From an uncultured Olsenella sp. (GTDB taxonomy: Bacteria; Actinomycetota; Coriobacteriia; Coriobacteriales; Atopobiaceae), in the NCBI GenBank assembly GCA_934660915.1, contig CAKUIF010000018.1:1-23095 (forward strand): a stretch of DNA of 23,095 nucleotides, written 5' to 3'. Shown here one piece after another: positions 6,944-14,111 of this stretch. Both the position numbers and the translations under genes were made by a program. The notes under the pieces are model-generated. The model did not search any database. It was not told the origin of the DNA and saw nothing but the letters and a program-made list of their open reading frames with translations. Each line of letters begins with the position of its first letter. The stretch's first letter is position 1.

Positions 6944-8629
6944 CTACTCACCACGGCGACCCCCTCCCCGCCCGACGAGGCGCGACACGGCCGCGAGCAG
7001 GACACCGCCGGCGACGAGCGCGAATGCGGCCACGAGGCGGCCTTCGCCGGTCTTGGGAAGAAGCCCGCTGAACCACCCGCCCGGCCCCTCAGGCTTGCGG
7101 GTGTTCAGGACCGTCGCCTCCGCGGCGCCCGAGGCGGCGTCCACCCCGTCGACGCGCAGCGGCTCGGCAGCGGACAGGGTAAGCGTAGGCCTCGCGGCGG
7201 CGACCTGCTGGACATCGAGCCCCTCGACCGCGAGGGTGAGCTCCCGCGCGCCCGTGAAGCCGGCATAGCCCTCGGGCGCCGCGACCTCCTCGACCGTGAG
7301 CACGCCGGAGTCCACGCCGCCGATCGTCACGCGCCCGTCGGCGCCGGTGGCAACGGTCGCGTCGCCCTCGACCCACGTCCCGTCGGCGGCAAGCCGGCGC
7401 CCGCGGTCGTCGGTGATGCGCAGCACGGCACCCGAAAGCGGCGCCTGGTTGTCGCTCGCGCGCTTGGTGAGCGCGAGGTCCCAGGTGTAGGCGCAGGCGT
7501 CGTCGCTCGGGGTGCGGGTATAGCCGCCCTCCCCACCCTGGTCGGAGAAGGGCGAGCGCGGGTAGCGCAGGTACACCTCGTTGGGGTTGCCCTTCTCTGC
7601 GCCGCGGTTGGCGCCTGCGCCCAGCGGCGCGTTGTAGACGACGACCACGCGGGCGCCGGCGGCGAACTTCTCCGCGCTGCCGAGCGCGGCGATGAGATCG
7701 CCGGTCCGCACGGTGAAGGTATTGGCCGCGGCGTCAACCGAGACAGAGCACCCGGAGGTGATGTCCTTCCAGCCGTCAGCTGGCTCGGTGCCCACGGAGC
7801 CGCCCGTGACGGCGACCGCGTCGAGGCCGCCGTCGGTTCCCGCAGCCACGTAGACGCGCGCGCTCGAGGCGATCTTGGCGGCGTCGAGCCCGGCACTCAT
7901 GGCATCGGCGAACTCGACCGTGTACGTGTCGTAGCCGATGAGGCCCGCAGGGATCGTCGCGGCAAGGCGCCAGTAGAGGTCGTCGCCCACGGTGGCGTCG
8001 GCGGCCTTTTGCCAGGTGCCGTCCGAGTCCTCGAGCACGTGCTTGTGGACCTCCGGCGTCGCGGCCTTGGGCGCAACGGTGACCGCCGTGCCGCCCACCA
8101 GTGCGAATATCGGCGCCGTGCCCGCCTGAGACTCGCCGATGGCGTCGTCGTCGGCAACGACGAGCCAGTACCCGGCGGAAAGCTCCGCGGGGGTGCCGGC
8201 GGAAATCGCCACGGGCTCCGCGCCGGTCGCGCGGATCGCTCGGGCGAGCCCCGTGGCGAGCGAGGGGGTCATGTGCCCGTCCGCGTCGAGCCACTCGGCG
8301 ACGTCCTGGGCGACGGCGCCCGCGGTGTCCATGCCGGCCTCGCGCAGGACGGGGAGCACGGCGTCGCGCACGGCGTCGCTCGCCCAGACGATATCGGAAG
8401 CGATTTTGTTCCCAGAGTCGCCGTCTGCGACCTTGGCGTCAAAGAGCCGATACGTCTCGTAGGCGTCCGCGACCGTGCCGGACACCGTGAGGGTGCCCGT
8501 CGCGGCGTTGCGCGCGGACACTGAGGATACCGATGCCGCCCTCGCAAGCATTGGCACAAGCGTTAGCGCAAGCGCGCACAGGAGGGTGACAAACCCATAG
8601 AAACGGAGCACGTAGCTGCGGTTACTCAC
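6944..8629 (-). CDS. LPXTG-anchored accessory pilin (fimbrial D2 isopeptide domain)
   Basis: This is a second pilin, paralogous to the major pilin and probably an accessory or basal subunit. The 561-aa product has a signal peptide (about 1-33, hydrophobic FVTLLCALALTLVPML) and an N-terminal domain with DIVWASDAVRDAV and DVAEWLDADG. A pilin-like lysine lies in VTVAPKAATPEV (K188), then a D2 domain (about 215-360). A SpaA-like domain (about 383-470) has the E-box LTVEEVAAPEGYA (about 444-456). It ends with LPKTG (524-528), a membrane helix and an arginine-rich tail. I chose the GTG start at 8629: it follows GGGAGGGG and overlaps the adhesin stop by 8 bases, and no ATG fits the signal peptide. 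Upstream in-frame sequence belongs to the adhesin gene. Confidence 0.9.
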   Translation of the reverse strand: MSNRSYVLRFYGFVTLLCALALTLVPMLARAASVSSVSARNAATGTLTVSGTVADAYETYRLFDAKVADGDSGNKIASDIVWASDAVRDAVLPVLREAGMDTAGAVAQDVAEWLDADGHMTPSLATGLARAIRATGAEPVAISAGTPAELSAGYWLVVADDDAIGESQAGTAPIFALVGGTAVTVAPKAATPEVHKHVLEDSDGTWQKAADATVGDDLYWRLAATIPAGLIGYDTYTVEFADAMSAGLDAAKIASSARVYVAAGTDGGLDAVAVTGGSVGTEPADGWKDITSGCSVSVDAAANTFTVRTGDLIAALGSAEKFAAGARVVVVYNAPLGAGANRGAEKGNPNEVYLRYPRSPFSDQGGEGGYTRTPSDDACAYTWDLALTKRASDNQAPLSGAVLRITDDRGRRLAADGTWVEGDATVATGADGRVTIGGVDSGVLTVEEVAAPEGYAGFTGARELTLAVEGLDVQQVAAARPTLTLSAAEPLRVDGVDAASGAAEATVLNTRKPEGPGGWFSGLLPKTGEGRLVAAFALVAGGVLLAAVSRLVGRGGGRRGE

Positions 8630-11600
8630 GGCTCTCCCCTCCCTTCTTTGCGCCGGTGCGATACAGATGCATCCGGGCGGCAGCGATGGCAAGAAGCGCA
8701 GAGCCGGCCAGGTAGGTCGCCGTCGTCCCCGCGCGCCCGGCGGCGGGCAGGGTGGTCGAGTACTTGTTGGTAAAGGTCGGAGGGGTCGAGGCGTTCTTGT
8801 CATAGGTGACGGCAGTGTCGAGCTTCCCCTTGCCGTTGGTTACCGTAACCGTGACCTTGTGCACGCTCGTGTCGTAGGTGATGTGGTCCTTGACGTTGTT
8901 CTCGGCATCGGCGGGGACGACCTCGGAGATGGTGTAGGTGTAAGTTCCGGCCTTGTTGTACTCGACGTGGAAGGAGACGTTGCCCCCGGCGTCATTGGTC
9001 GCCGTCTGGAGCACCTTGCCGTCGGCATCCTTGAGCTCGAACGAGAACTGGCCCGCTTTGAGCACTGCGCCCTTGACTTCCTTCTTTGCGCTGATGACCG
9101 CCCTGCCCGTCATGCGGTTGTCAAAGATCCAGATCTCGTCCCTCTTTGCGTCGCCGACGATCTCCGCGCCGCCGACGATGGTCTTCGCGTTTTCGAGCGC
9201 AGCTTGATACTCCTCATCGCTCGCATTGCCCTTGAGCATGATCCAGGTGGGCTCGGCCGTCGCGTAGCCCTCGGGCGCCTTCGTCTCCACGAGCTGGTAA
9301 AGCGTGCAGCTGTTCATCGCCTTGTCGCTCGTGCCGAACGAGATCTTGCCGTTAGCGTTGGTCTCTGCGGTCTGGAAAAGTGTCCTGGCGTTCTCGACGC
9401 CGTTGGTCGCGGCCCGATCCATATCCACGCTGTAGAGCGTGAACTCCGCGCCCGCAAGCGTCGCGCCGACCTGCTGGGCGTCGTACTTGGTCATCGTGAT
9501 GCCGTAGCCGTTGCCGCCCGCGCTGGCGGAGGCGTTCTTGACGACCCATGTTTGCTCATCGGTTGCCGTGCCCTCCGTCACGCCCGTGAGCTTGGCGGTA
9601 TTGGAAAGAAGGACTTGATCGCCGGTGTTTCCGCTCGGAACGACCTCGTACTCGACCTTGAGGTACTTGCCGTCGGGCACCTTGAGGGTCAGGCGCGTGC
9701 ACGTGCCCGCGCTGCTTTCGACCTGTTCCATCTTTGACGAGTAGTCGCCCTCGGCAAGCTCCTTCCAAACGACGTCACCGCACTCGTAGACCTTGAGCGA
9801 CGACGGCACCAGCGTGCACTTGGCGTCCATGATGTCGACGAGCTCGAGGAAGTCGCTTGTGCGCATCAGGTCGACGGCCGACTCGTTGACGAGGATGGTG
9901 TACTTGACGCGGTTGCTGTTGCCCTGTTCGCCGGTCTTCTTGATCACGTTGTTCTTGATGGTTACGGTGCCGCTGCCGGAGTCGAACTTCTTGTTTCCCG
10001 AGTCGGCGGAGGCGGAGTTGGTAAACTTCACCTCGTTCGTGGAGGCGTCGAGCTCGCCGCGCTTGACCGCCGTCTTGTACGTGAGCTTCGCGTAGCCGGC
10101 GTAGTTCCCGAGCGCCGTCGTGGGGATGGAGAAGGTAACGGTGGTGCCGGTACCGTTGACGTTGTCGGAGGCGAGCTGTTGATTGTCGACAACGACCCTC
10201 TCTCGCTGGGCGGTGCCGTTATACGTTTTCTGGTCATACGGATTCTGGATCAGCGAGTATGTAGCCGAATTCGGCACATAGCTCATACCGCTCGGGAGCG
10301 TATCCAGAATGTTCAGCGGCTGGTTATTGAGCTTACCCGCGCCGCAATATTCCCCTCCCGGCGTCTTTGCCCTGTTGGCATAGACCGTCCAGTCGACGAC
10401 CCAGGCGCCCTTCTCGGCCGAGCCGTCGACGGCGCTCCAGTCGAAGTTCTCGTCCCATGACACCTTCGACTCCGTTTCCGGCTTTTCGACCGCAGGTGTC
10501 GAGTTTGCTTCAACGTAGTAATAGATGAAATCCGTGAAGTACTTAGTACCGTTTACCTCAACTGACGCAAAATTGGAGTACCAACCGGGAAGCGCGTCGG
10601 ATTTCGTCGTATACGTAATCACCGCATCCGATGAATCCTTGAGTGCATTCTTTACCTTGTCGTTTATCTGAATAGTCAGGTTGAAGTTCTTCTTGGTTCC
10701 AAACGATGTCGAATCATTGTAAGCATCGAATTGCCAATCGGTGCCCCGTTCCAAAGAGACATCGCCGATCTTGATGGAATAACTGTCGGCATCTGGTCCG
10801 ATGTTCTGTTTCCAAGCCGTCTGGAATGTATCGAACACTCGAACCGTCGATGGATTCATTGCATTGACAATGGAGCCCAGCGCTATCCGAAGCTCCCAGG
10901 TTGTCCGACCTGTTGTCGCCGCCGCAGAGGAGTCCACGAGCCTCTTTACAACTTGCGTGCCGACCAGCTTCGGCGTGAACGCGCCATCGTCCGTACCGGA
11001 AACGGAGCCCCCGCGCTCAATGGTCGCGTTGTTGCTCACGGTGTCGTACGAGCCCGCGTCGTTCATCTTTGTGTGATAGACGATGCGGTAGGTCGCATAC
11101 TTATCGGTGAGGTCGGACGGGAACGTATAGGTGAAGGAGCTCTGCGCCGGGTCGAGCTCGCCCGTCGCAAAGACCTCCGAGCCCGAGCCGCCCTTGTAGA
11201 TCGTGTAGCTGCCTGTATACGTTTGTTTGTTGTCCAGCGCATCGGTGAACACGTAGCCGCTCATGTCGGCCTTGAGCTCGCCTCGATTGAGCGTGACCGT
11301 CCACGTGATGTCGGACGGCGTGCCCGAGCCGTTGGACTTGCCGATCATGTCGTAGCGGAAGCTGCTGGGAGCGGCCGTGGCTGTGCCGTTCTGGCGATCG
11401 TTGACGCCGCCCCACTTCCAGGCAGCCGTGTTTTTGGAGGCGTCCTGTTTGTCGATATACTCGCGGTCCTGCGCGGAAACGCCGCTCTTCAGCACCGTTT
11501 CGTACGTGATCGTGTACTCGCCTTGGATGAGGTTGCCCAGATTGTCGAGGGTCGCGGTCTGGCCGTCGATCGTCGGCTGAGGGTCGAGCTTCTTTCCGTC

Positions 11601-12335
11601 GAGCAAGAAGCTGCCATCCACGAAGCTGAAGTTGTCGCCCAACGTGTCAACGAGCTTGACGTTCGTGGCGTAAGACTCGACGGCGAGCTTGACGGTCCAG
11701 GTCACTTTGGCCACGCCGTTGGCACCTTGAGAGAAGGTTCCCGACTTCTCTCCCGTGACGTCGCCGTCCTTGGTGGGGATCGTGATCGTCTCCGCGCCGG
11801 GGAACTCGACGGACGCGCCGCCGCCCGAACCGGTGTCTTTGTTTGCAAGCTGGAACGAGAAGTTTGCCGCTACATGGATGTCTGCAGGTTTTGCCGCGAG
11901 CCACGCCTCGTCAAACGTAAAAATGACCTTATTGCCCTCGATCTTCCACGTGCCGGCTTTTGCGGCGTCGGCTCCCGGCCCCTCCATAAGGTCGCCGCCG
12001 TCGTTGTCGTCGACTTTGATGGTGTCAGGGAACTCGTAGACGGCGACGTTCTGCCCGGGCTTGGGCGCCTCGCCGGGCAGGAATATCGCCGAGAAGGCGC
12101 CGTAGAAACGCGAAGTGGACGTCGTGGGCTCGCCGAGAGGTTGGGTGTGGTTCTCGTCAGCATAGAGATTGACTGTGACTTTCGCGGTGTCCCCATCGAT
12201 CTGAATCGGCGTCGGCGTCTCCGGCGCCTCCTCGGCGTGCACAGGCGAAGCGATGCCCCGCAGGCAAAGCGCCGCGATGACGGCGAGAACCGCGCACAGG
12301 ACGAAGCGTACGGACCGGTTGCGTTTATTGTTCAT
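8622..12335 (-). CDS. Large multidomain pilus tip adhesin with variant LPAAG sorting signal
   Basis: This is the likely tip adhesin of the pilus, 1237 aa. In order it has a signal peptide (about 1-34, ending PVHA) and an N-terminal adhesin-like region (about 50-190). Five tandem Ig-like modules follow, beginning near residues 213, 345, 480, 649 and 812; each has a WTV-L-type strand, most have a DTL/DAL/DTF-type motif, and each ends in an A-Y-x-x-Y-like strand. Then come a SpaA/Cna-B domain (about 943-1074; E-box YQLVETKAP, E1017) and an FctA/Spy0128-type isopeptide pilin domain (about 1080-1193) ending FTNKY. The C-terminus is LPAAG (1196-1200), a membrane helix and a charged tail; Ala replaces the canonical Thr. 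Start choice is uncertain: ATG 12335 gives a clean signal peptide, but in-frame ATGs at 12347 and 12380 exist and none has a strong ribosome binding site. It is the first gene of the pilus operon. Confidence 0.88.
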   Translation of the reverse strand: MNNKRNRSVRFVLCAVLAVIAALCLRGIASPVHAEEAPETPTPIQIDGDTAKVTVNLYADENHTQPLGEPTTSTSRFYGAFSAIFLPGEAPKPGQNVAVYEFPDTIKVDDNDGGDLMEGPGADAAKAGTWKIEGNKVIFTFDEAWLAAKPADIHVAANFSFQLANKDTGSGGGASVEFPGAETITIPTKDGDVTGEKSGTFSQGANGVAKVTWTVKLAVESYATNVKLVDTLGDNFSFVDGSFLLDGKKLDPQPTIDGQTATLDNLGNLIQGEYTITYETVLKSGVSAQDREYIDKQDASKNTAAWKWGGVNDRQNGTATAAPSSFRYDMIGKSNGSGTPSDITWTVTLNRGELKADMSGYVFTDALDNKQTYTGSYTIYKGGSGSEVFATGELDPAQSSFTYTFPSDLTDKYATYRIVYHTKMNDAGSYDTVSNNATIERGGSVSGTDDGAFTPKLVGTQVVKRLVDSSAAATTGRTTWELRIALGSIVNAMNPSTVRVFDTFQTAWKQNIGPDADSYSIKIGDVSLERGTDWQFDAYNDSTSFGTKKNFNLTIQINDKVKNALKDSSDAVITYTTKSDALPGWYSNFASVEVNGTKYFTDFIYYYVEANSTPAVEKPETESKVSWDENFDWSAVDGSAEKGAWVVDWTVYANRAKTPGGEYCGAGKLNNQPLNILDTLPSGMSYVPNSATYSLIQNPYDQKTYNGTAQRERVVVDNQQLASDNVNGTGTTVTFSIPTTALGNYAGYAKLTYKTAVKRGELDASTNEVKFTNSASADSGNKKFDSGSGTVTIKNNVIKKTGEQGNSNRVKYTILVNESAVDLMRTSDFLELVDIMDAKCTLVPSSLKVYECGDVVWKELAEGDYSSKMEQVESSAGTCTRLTLKVPDGKYLKVEYEVVPSGNTGDQVLLSNTAKLTGVTEGTATDEQTWVVKNASASAGGNGYGITMTKYDAQQVGATLAGAEFTLYSVDMDRAATNGVENARTLFQTAETNANGKISFGTSDKAMNSCTLYQLVETKAPEGYATAEPTWIMLKGNASDEEYQAALENAKTIVGGAEIVGDAKRDEIWIFDNRMTGRAVISAKKEVKGAVLKAGQFSFELKDADGKVLQTATNDAGGNVSFHVEYNKAGTYTYTISEVVPADAENNVKDHITYDTSVHKVTVTVTNGKGKLDTAVTYDKNASTPPTFTNKYSTTLPAAGRAGTTATYLAGSALLAIAAARMHLYRTGAKKGGESRE

Positions 12336-12694
12336 TGTCGTACCCATCAAAGCCAAGACGCGCGAAACTTGTGCAGACATACCCCCGGCATACCGAGAGT
12401 TACCTGCATATTGTAGGAGAGAATATACTCCCCCCGTACTTTTTTCTTAACGCAAAATATTTGACCGGTACGGTTTGTTTTACAAAGCACTCGACATTGG
12501 TTTATTTATGTTTTGATTTTTTGGCGCGTATGAGAAGAACAGAAAACGCACCCGAGGGCCTGCAATGGCGGCTAACTCGCCTTCGTCGAAACAGCGCAGC
12601 TATAAACAAACAAATGCCCCTGGTGGTTCTTTTGGTCTTCCCATTGTTAACCGCATATTTCACGCCGAACGGTAGGTCGCAGCCGCCAAACGGC
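12336..12694. other. AT-rich intergenic region upstream of the pilus operon
   Basis: No credible gene is seen. GC content is clearly below the flanking genes, especially at 12420-12540. It holds the pilus promoter (12422-12450) and a leader of about 80 bases before the adhesin ATG. A plus-strand open frame runs through it into the palindrome, but it has no start signal or recognisable protein features and is considered spurious. Confidence 0.6.
12422..12450 (-). promoter_or_regulatory. Sigma-70-type promoter of the pilus operon
   Basis: On the minus strand TTAAGA (12445-12450, 4/6 to consensus) and TATATT (12422-12427, 5/6) are separated by exactly 17 bp. They sit about 87 bases upstream of the chosen adhesin start, in an AT-rich island. 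This is the best promoter match in the window. A TACAAT sequence just downstream could be an alternative -10. Confidence 0.6.
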
Positions 12695-12781
12695 CTGGGA
12701 CAAAAGGGACGGGGTATTTTGTCCCAACTTGTGGAGGCGCTCCACATTTTGGGACAAAATACCCCGTCCCTTTTGTCCCAG
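12695..12781. repeat. Large palindromic REP/BIME-like element, copy 2
   Basis: Perfect 33-bp arms (12695-12727 and 12749-12781) surround an inner hairpin GTGGAG-GCG-CTCCAC. Compared with copies 1 and 4 it has GGGGTATTTT instead of GGGGGATTTT, and the opposite arm carries the matching change, so pairing is kept. It lies between the BASS transporter 3' end and the pilus promoter, and could terminate transcription from the BASS side. Confidence 0.9.
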
Positions 12782-12962
12782 TCCCCGCCCCGCGCGCGCG
12801 AGAAAGAAGGAGCGTCGGTACGGATGGAACGGCCGCACGGCAGGAAAGGGCGGCAAGAAGGGCGCTTCTCACCAGAAACCGGGAGCGTCAGTACCGACGG
12901 TCCAGGATTCCCGCGCCGCCGCACATGGCAGGGCGGCGGCCCTTCTTGCCAAGGCAGGCAAG
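12782..12962. other. Intergenic segment of interleaved short inverted repeats
   Basis: No gene is seen. The segment lies between a full and a half palindromic element. It contains CGTCGGTAC at 12813-12821 with its complement at 12891-12899, and GGCAAGAAGGGC at 12852-12863 with its complement at 12939-12950. The two pairs are interleaved rather than nested, so one RNA could form either stem or a pseudoknot. Function is unknown. Confidence 0.4.
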
Positions 12963-13964
12963 TCAGCACTTCTCCACATTTTGGGACAAAATACCCCGTC
13001 CCTTTTGTCCCAGGTCGTCCTCGCGGGCAAGGAGCCATGTCATGAAGTTGCCGAAGCAGGCGGCGAGCACCTGCTGGAAGAGCGTGCCGATGATCACCGG
13101 GAACATGACCTCGCCCGGGAAGTACTGCGCGGCGAGCACGGCGCCCGCCGATATGTTGCGCATGCCGGTCTGGTAGGTCATCGTGACCTGCACGGCGCGT
13201 GGGCGTCGCCACAGGCGCGAGACGACGAGCCCCCAGAAATAGCCCGACGTCGCGAAGACCGCGATGAACGCCATCACGCCCACGAGCTGCGGCGTCAGGT
13301 GCCTTATGTAGGGAGAGACGCCCGTCGAGTTCGAGAGGATCACGAGCACGAGGGCGACCTTGGCCGCGGGACCAAGGACCGGCGAAAGGGACTTCTTGCC
13401 CCAGCCGTGCGTAAGGTCGTTGACCGCCATGCCCGCGAGCGCCGGCAGCGCGATCTGGAAAAGCATGTCAACCATCATCCCCGCGGCGTCCACCTCAACC
13501 GACTGCCCCAGCAGCACGTGCAGCGTGAGCGGGATGGTCACGGGCGAGAGGACCGTCGAGACGAGCAGCGTCGCGAGCGCCTGGGCCACGTCGCCGTCGA
13601 ACATCGAGACCCACATGGCCGAGACGACGGCCACGGGGACCGAGTACTCGAGCACGATGCCGCACACGAGGTTCGGGTCGTCGCCGAAAAAGAGCGAGCC
13701 GAGCGCGTACGCAACGACGGGCATGGCGACTGCCGAGACGAACAGCGTGACGAGCATTGAGGCGGGGTGGCGGAAGGCGTGGACGAGGTTGCCGAAGTTG
13801 TTCCCAAGGGCGCCCTGGAACGCCATGAAGGCAAAGAGCGCCGTGACGAGGGGCTTGAGCACCCCGACCTGCTCGGGAAAAAGCACCCCGAGCCCCACGC
13901 ACACAGGTGCAATGAAGGCCAGGTGAGAACCGATGAACTTGCCGAACGACTTCCATGAATCCAA
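12963..13964 (-). CDS. Bile acid:sodium symporter (BASS) family transporter
   Basis: This is a predicted inner-membrane secondary transporter of the BASS family; the substrate (organic anion, keto acid or similar) cannot be told from sequence. The 333-aa product is almost entirely hydrophobic, with about nine membrane segments and family-like motifs such as FMAFQGALGNNFGNL near the N-terminus and TYQTGMRNISAGAVLAAQYF in the C-terminal half. I chose the TTG start at 13964: GGGGGAG lies 8 bases upstream and the peptide then begins DSWKSFGKFIGSH; the open frame continues 42 codons further with no membrane-protein character. The last roughly 16 residues (GQKGRGILSQNVEKC) are encoded by a half copy of the palindromic repeat, so the native stop has probably been lost. 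Confidence 0.85.
   Translation of the reverse strand: MDSWKSFGKFIGSHLAFIAPVCVGLGVLFPEQVGVLKPLVTALFAFMAFQGALGNNFGNLVHAFRHPASMLVTLFVSAVAMPVVAYALGSLFFGDDPNLVCGIVLEYSVPVAVVSAMWVSMFDGDVAQALATLLVSTVLSPVTIPLTLHVLLGQSVEVDAAGMMVDMLFQIALPALAGMAVNDLTHGWGKKSLSPVLGPAAKVALVLVILSNSTGVSPYIRHLTPQLVGVMAFIAVFATSGYFWGLVVSRLWRRPRAVQVTMTYQTGMRNISAGAVLAAQYFPGEVMFPVIIGTLFQQVLAACFGNFMTWLLAREDDLGQKGRGILSQNVEKC
12972..13014. repeat. Half REP-like element inside the 3' end of the BASS gene
   Basis: Positions 12972-13013 are identical over 42 bases to 12740-12781, the right half of copy 2, at an offset of 232 bp. The partner arm is absent, so only the small internal hairpin (TGGGACAAAA with its complement) can form. It encodes the C-terminal tail of the BASS transporter. 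Confidence 0.85.
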
Positions 13965-14111
13965 GGCGGGCGCTCCCCCATCGACGCAACGATGAACGAC
14001 GCCATCGTATGGCCGGCGCGGCGTCGTCACCGAGATTGCCCTTCTTTGTCGCGGAAACGAAACGCGGAGCACGGCGGAAAGAAGCGCCAAACAGAAGGGC
14101 GACCCCGAGCC

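Noticed and set aside
5065..8524. Long plus-strand open frames opposite the two pilins
   Set aside because: The minus-strand frames have signal peptides, domains and LPXTG signals; the opposite frames are low-complexity shadows.
10731..12416. A 561-codon plus-strand open frame opposite the adhesin 5' part
   Set aside because: No start signal or domain; it is the antisense of the Ig-like modules.
12335..13212. Open frames on both strands across the palindromic elements, giving peptides such as LGQKGRGILSQ
   Set aside because: These arise because the palindrome happens to lack stops. The peptide is a translation of the repeat and has no start signals. The only credible coding use is the short tail of the BASS gene.
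13996..14027. An 8-bp inverted repeat (ACGACGCC / GGCGTCGT) in the BASS leader
   Set aside because: Short GC-rich words like this are expected by chance here, and no promoter could be aligned to it.
13965..14090. N-terminal extension of the BASS transporter upstream of the TTG start
   Set aside because: The extra 42 residues are Arg/Pro/Ser-rich and not membrane-like, and a good ribosome binding site directly precedes the TTG.
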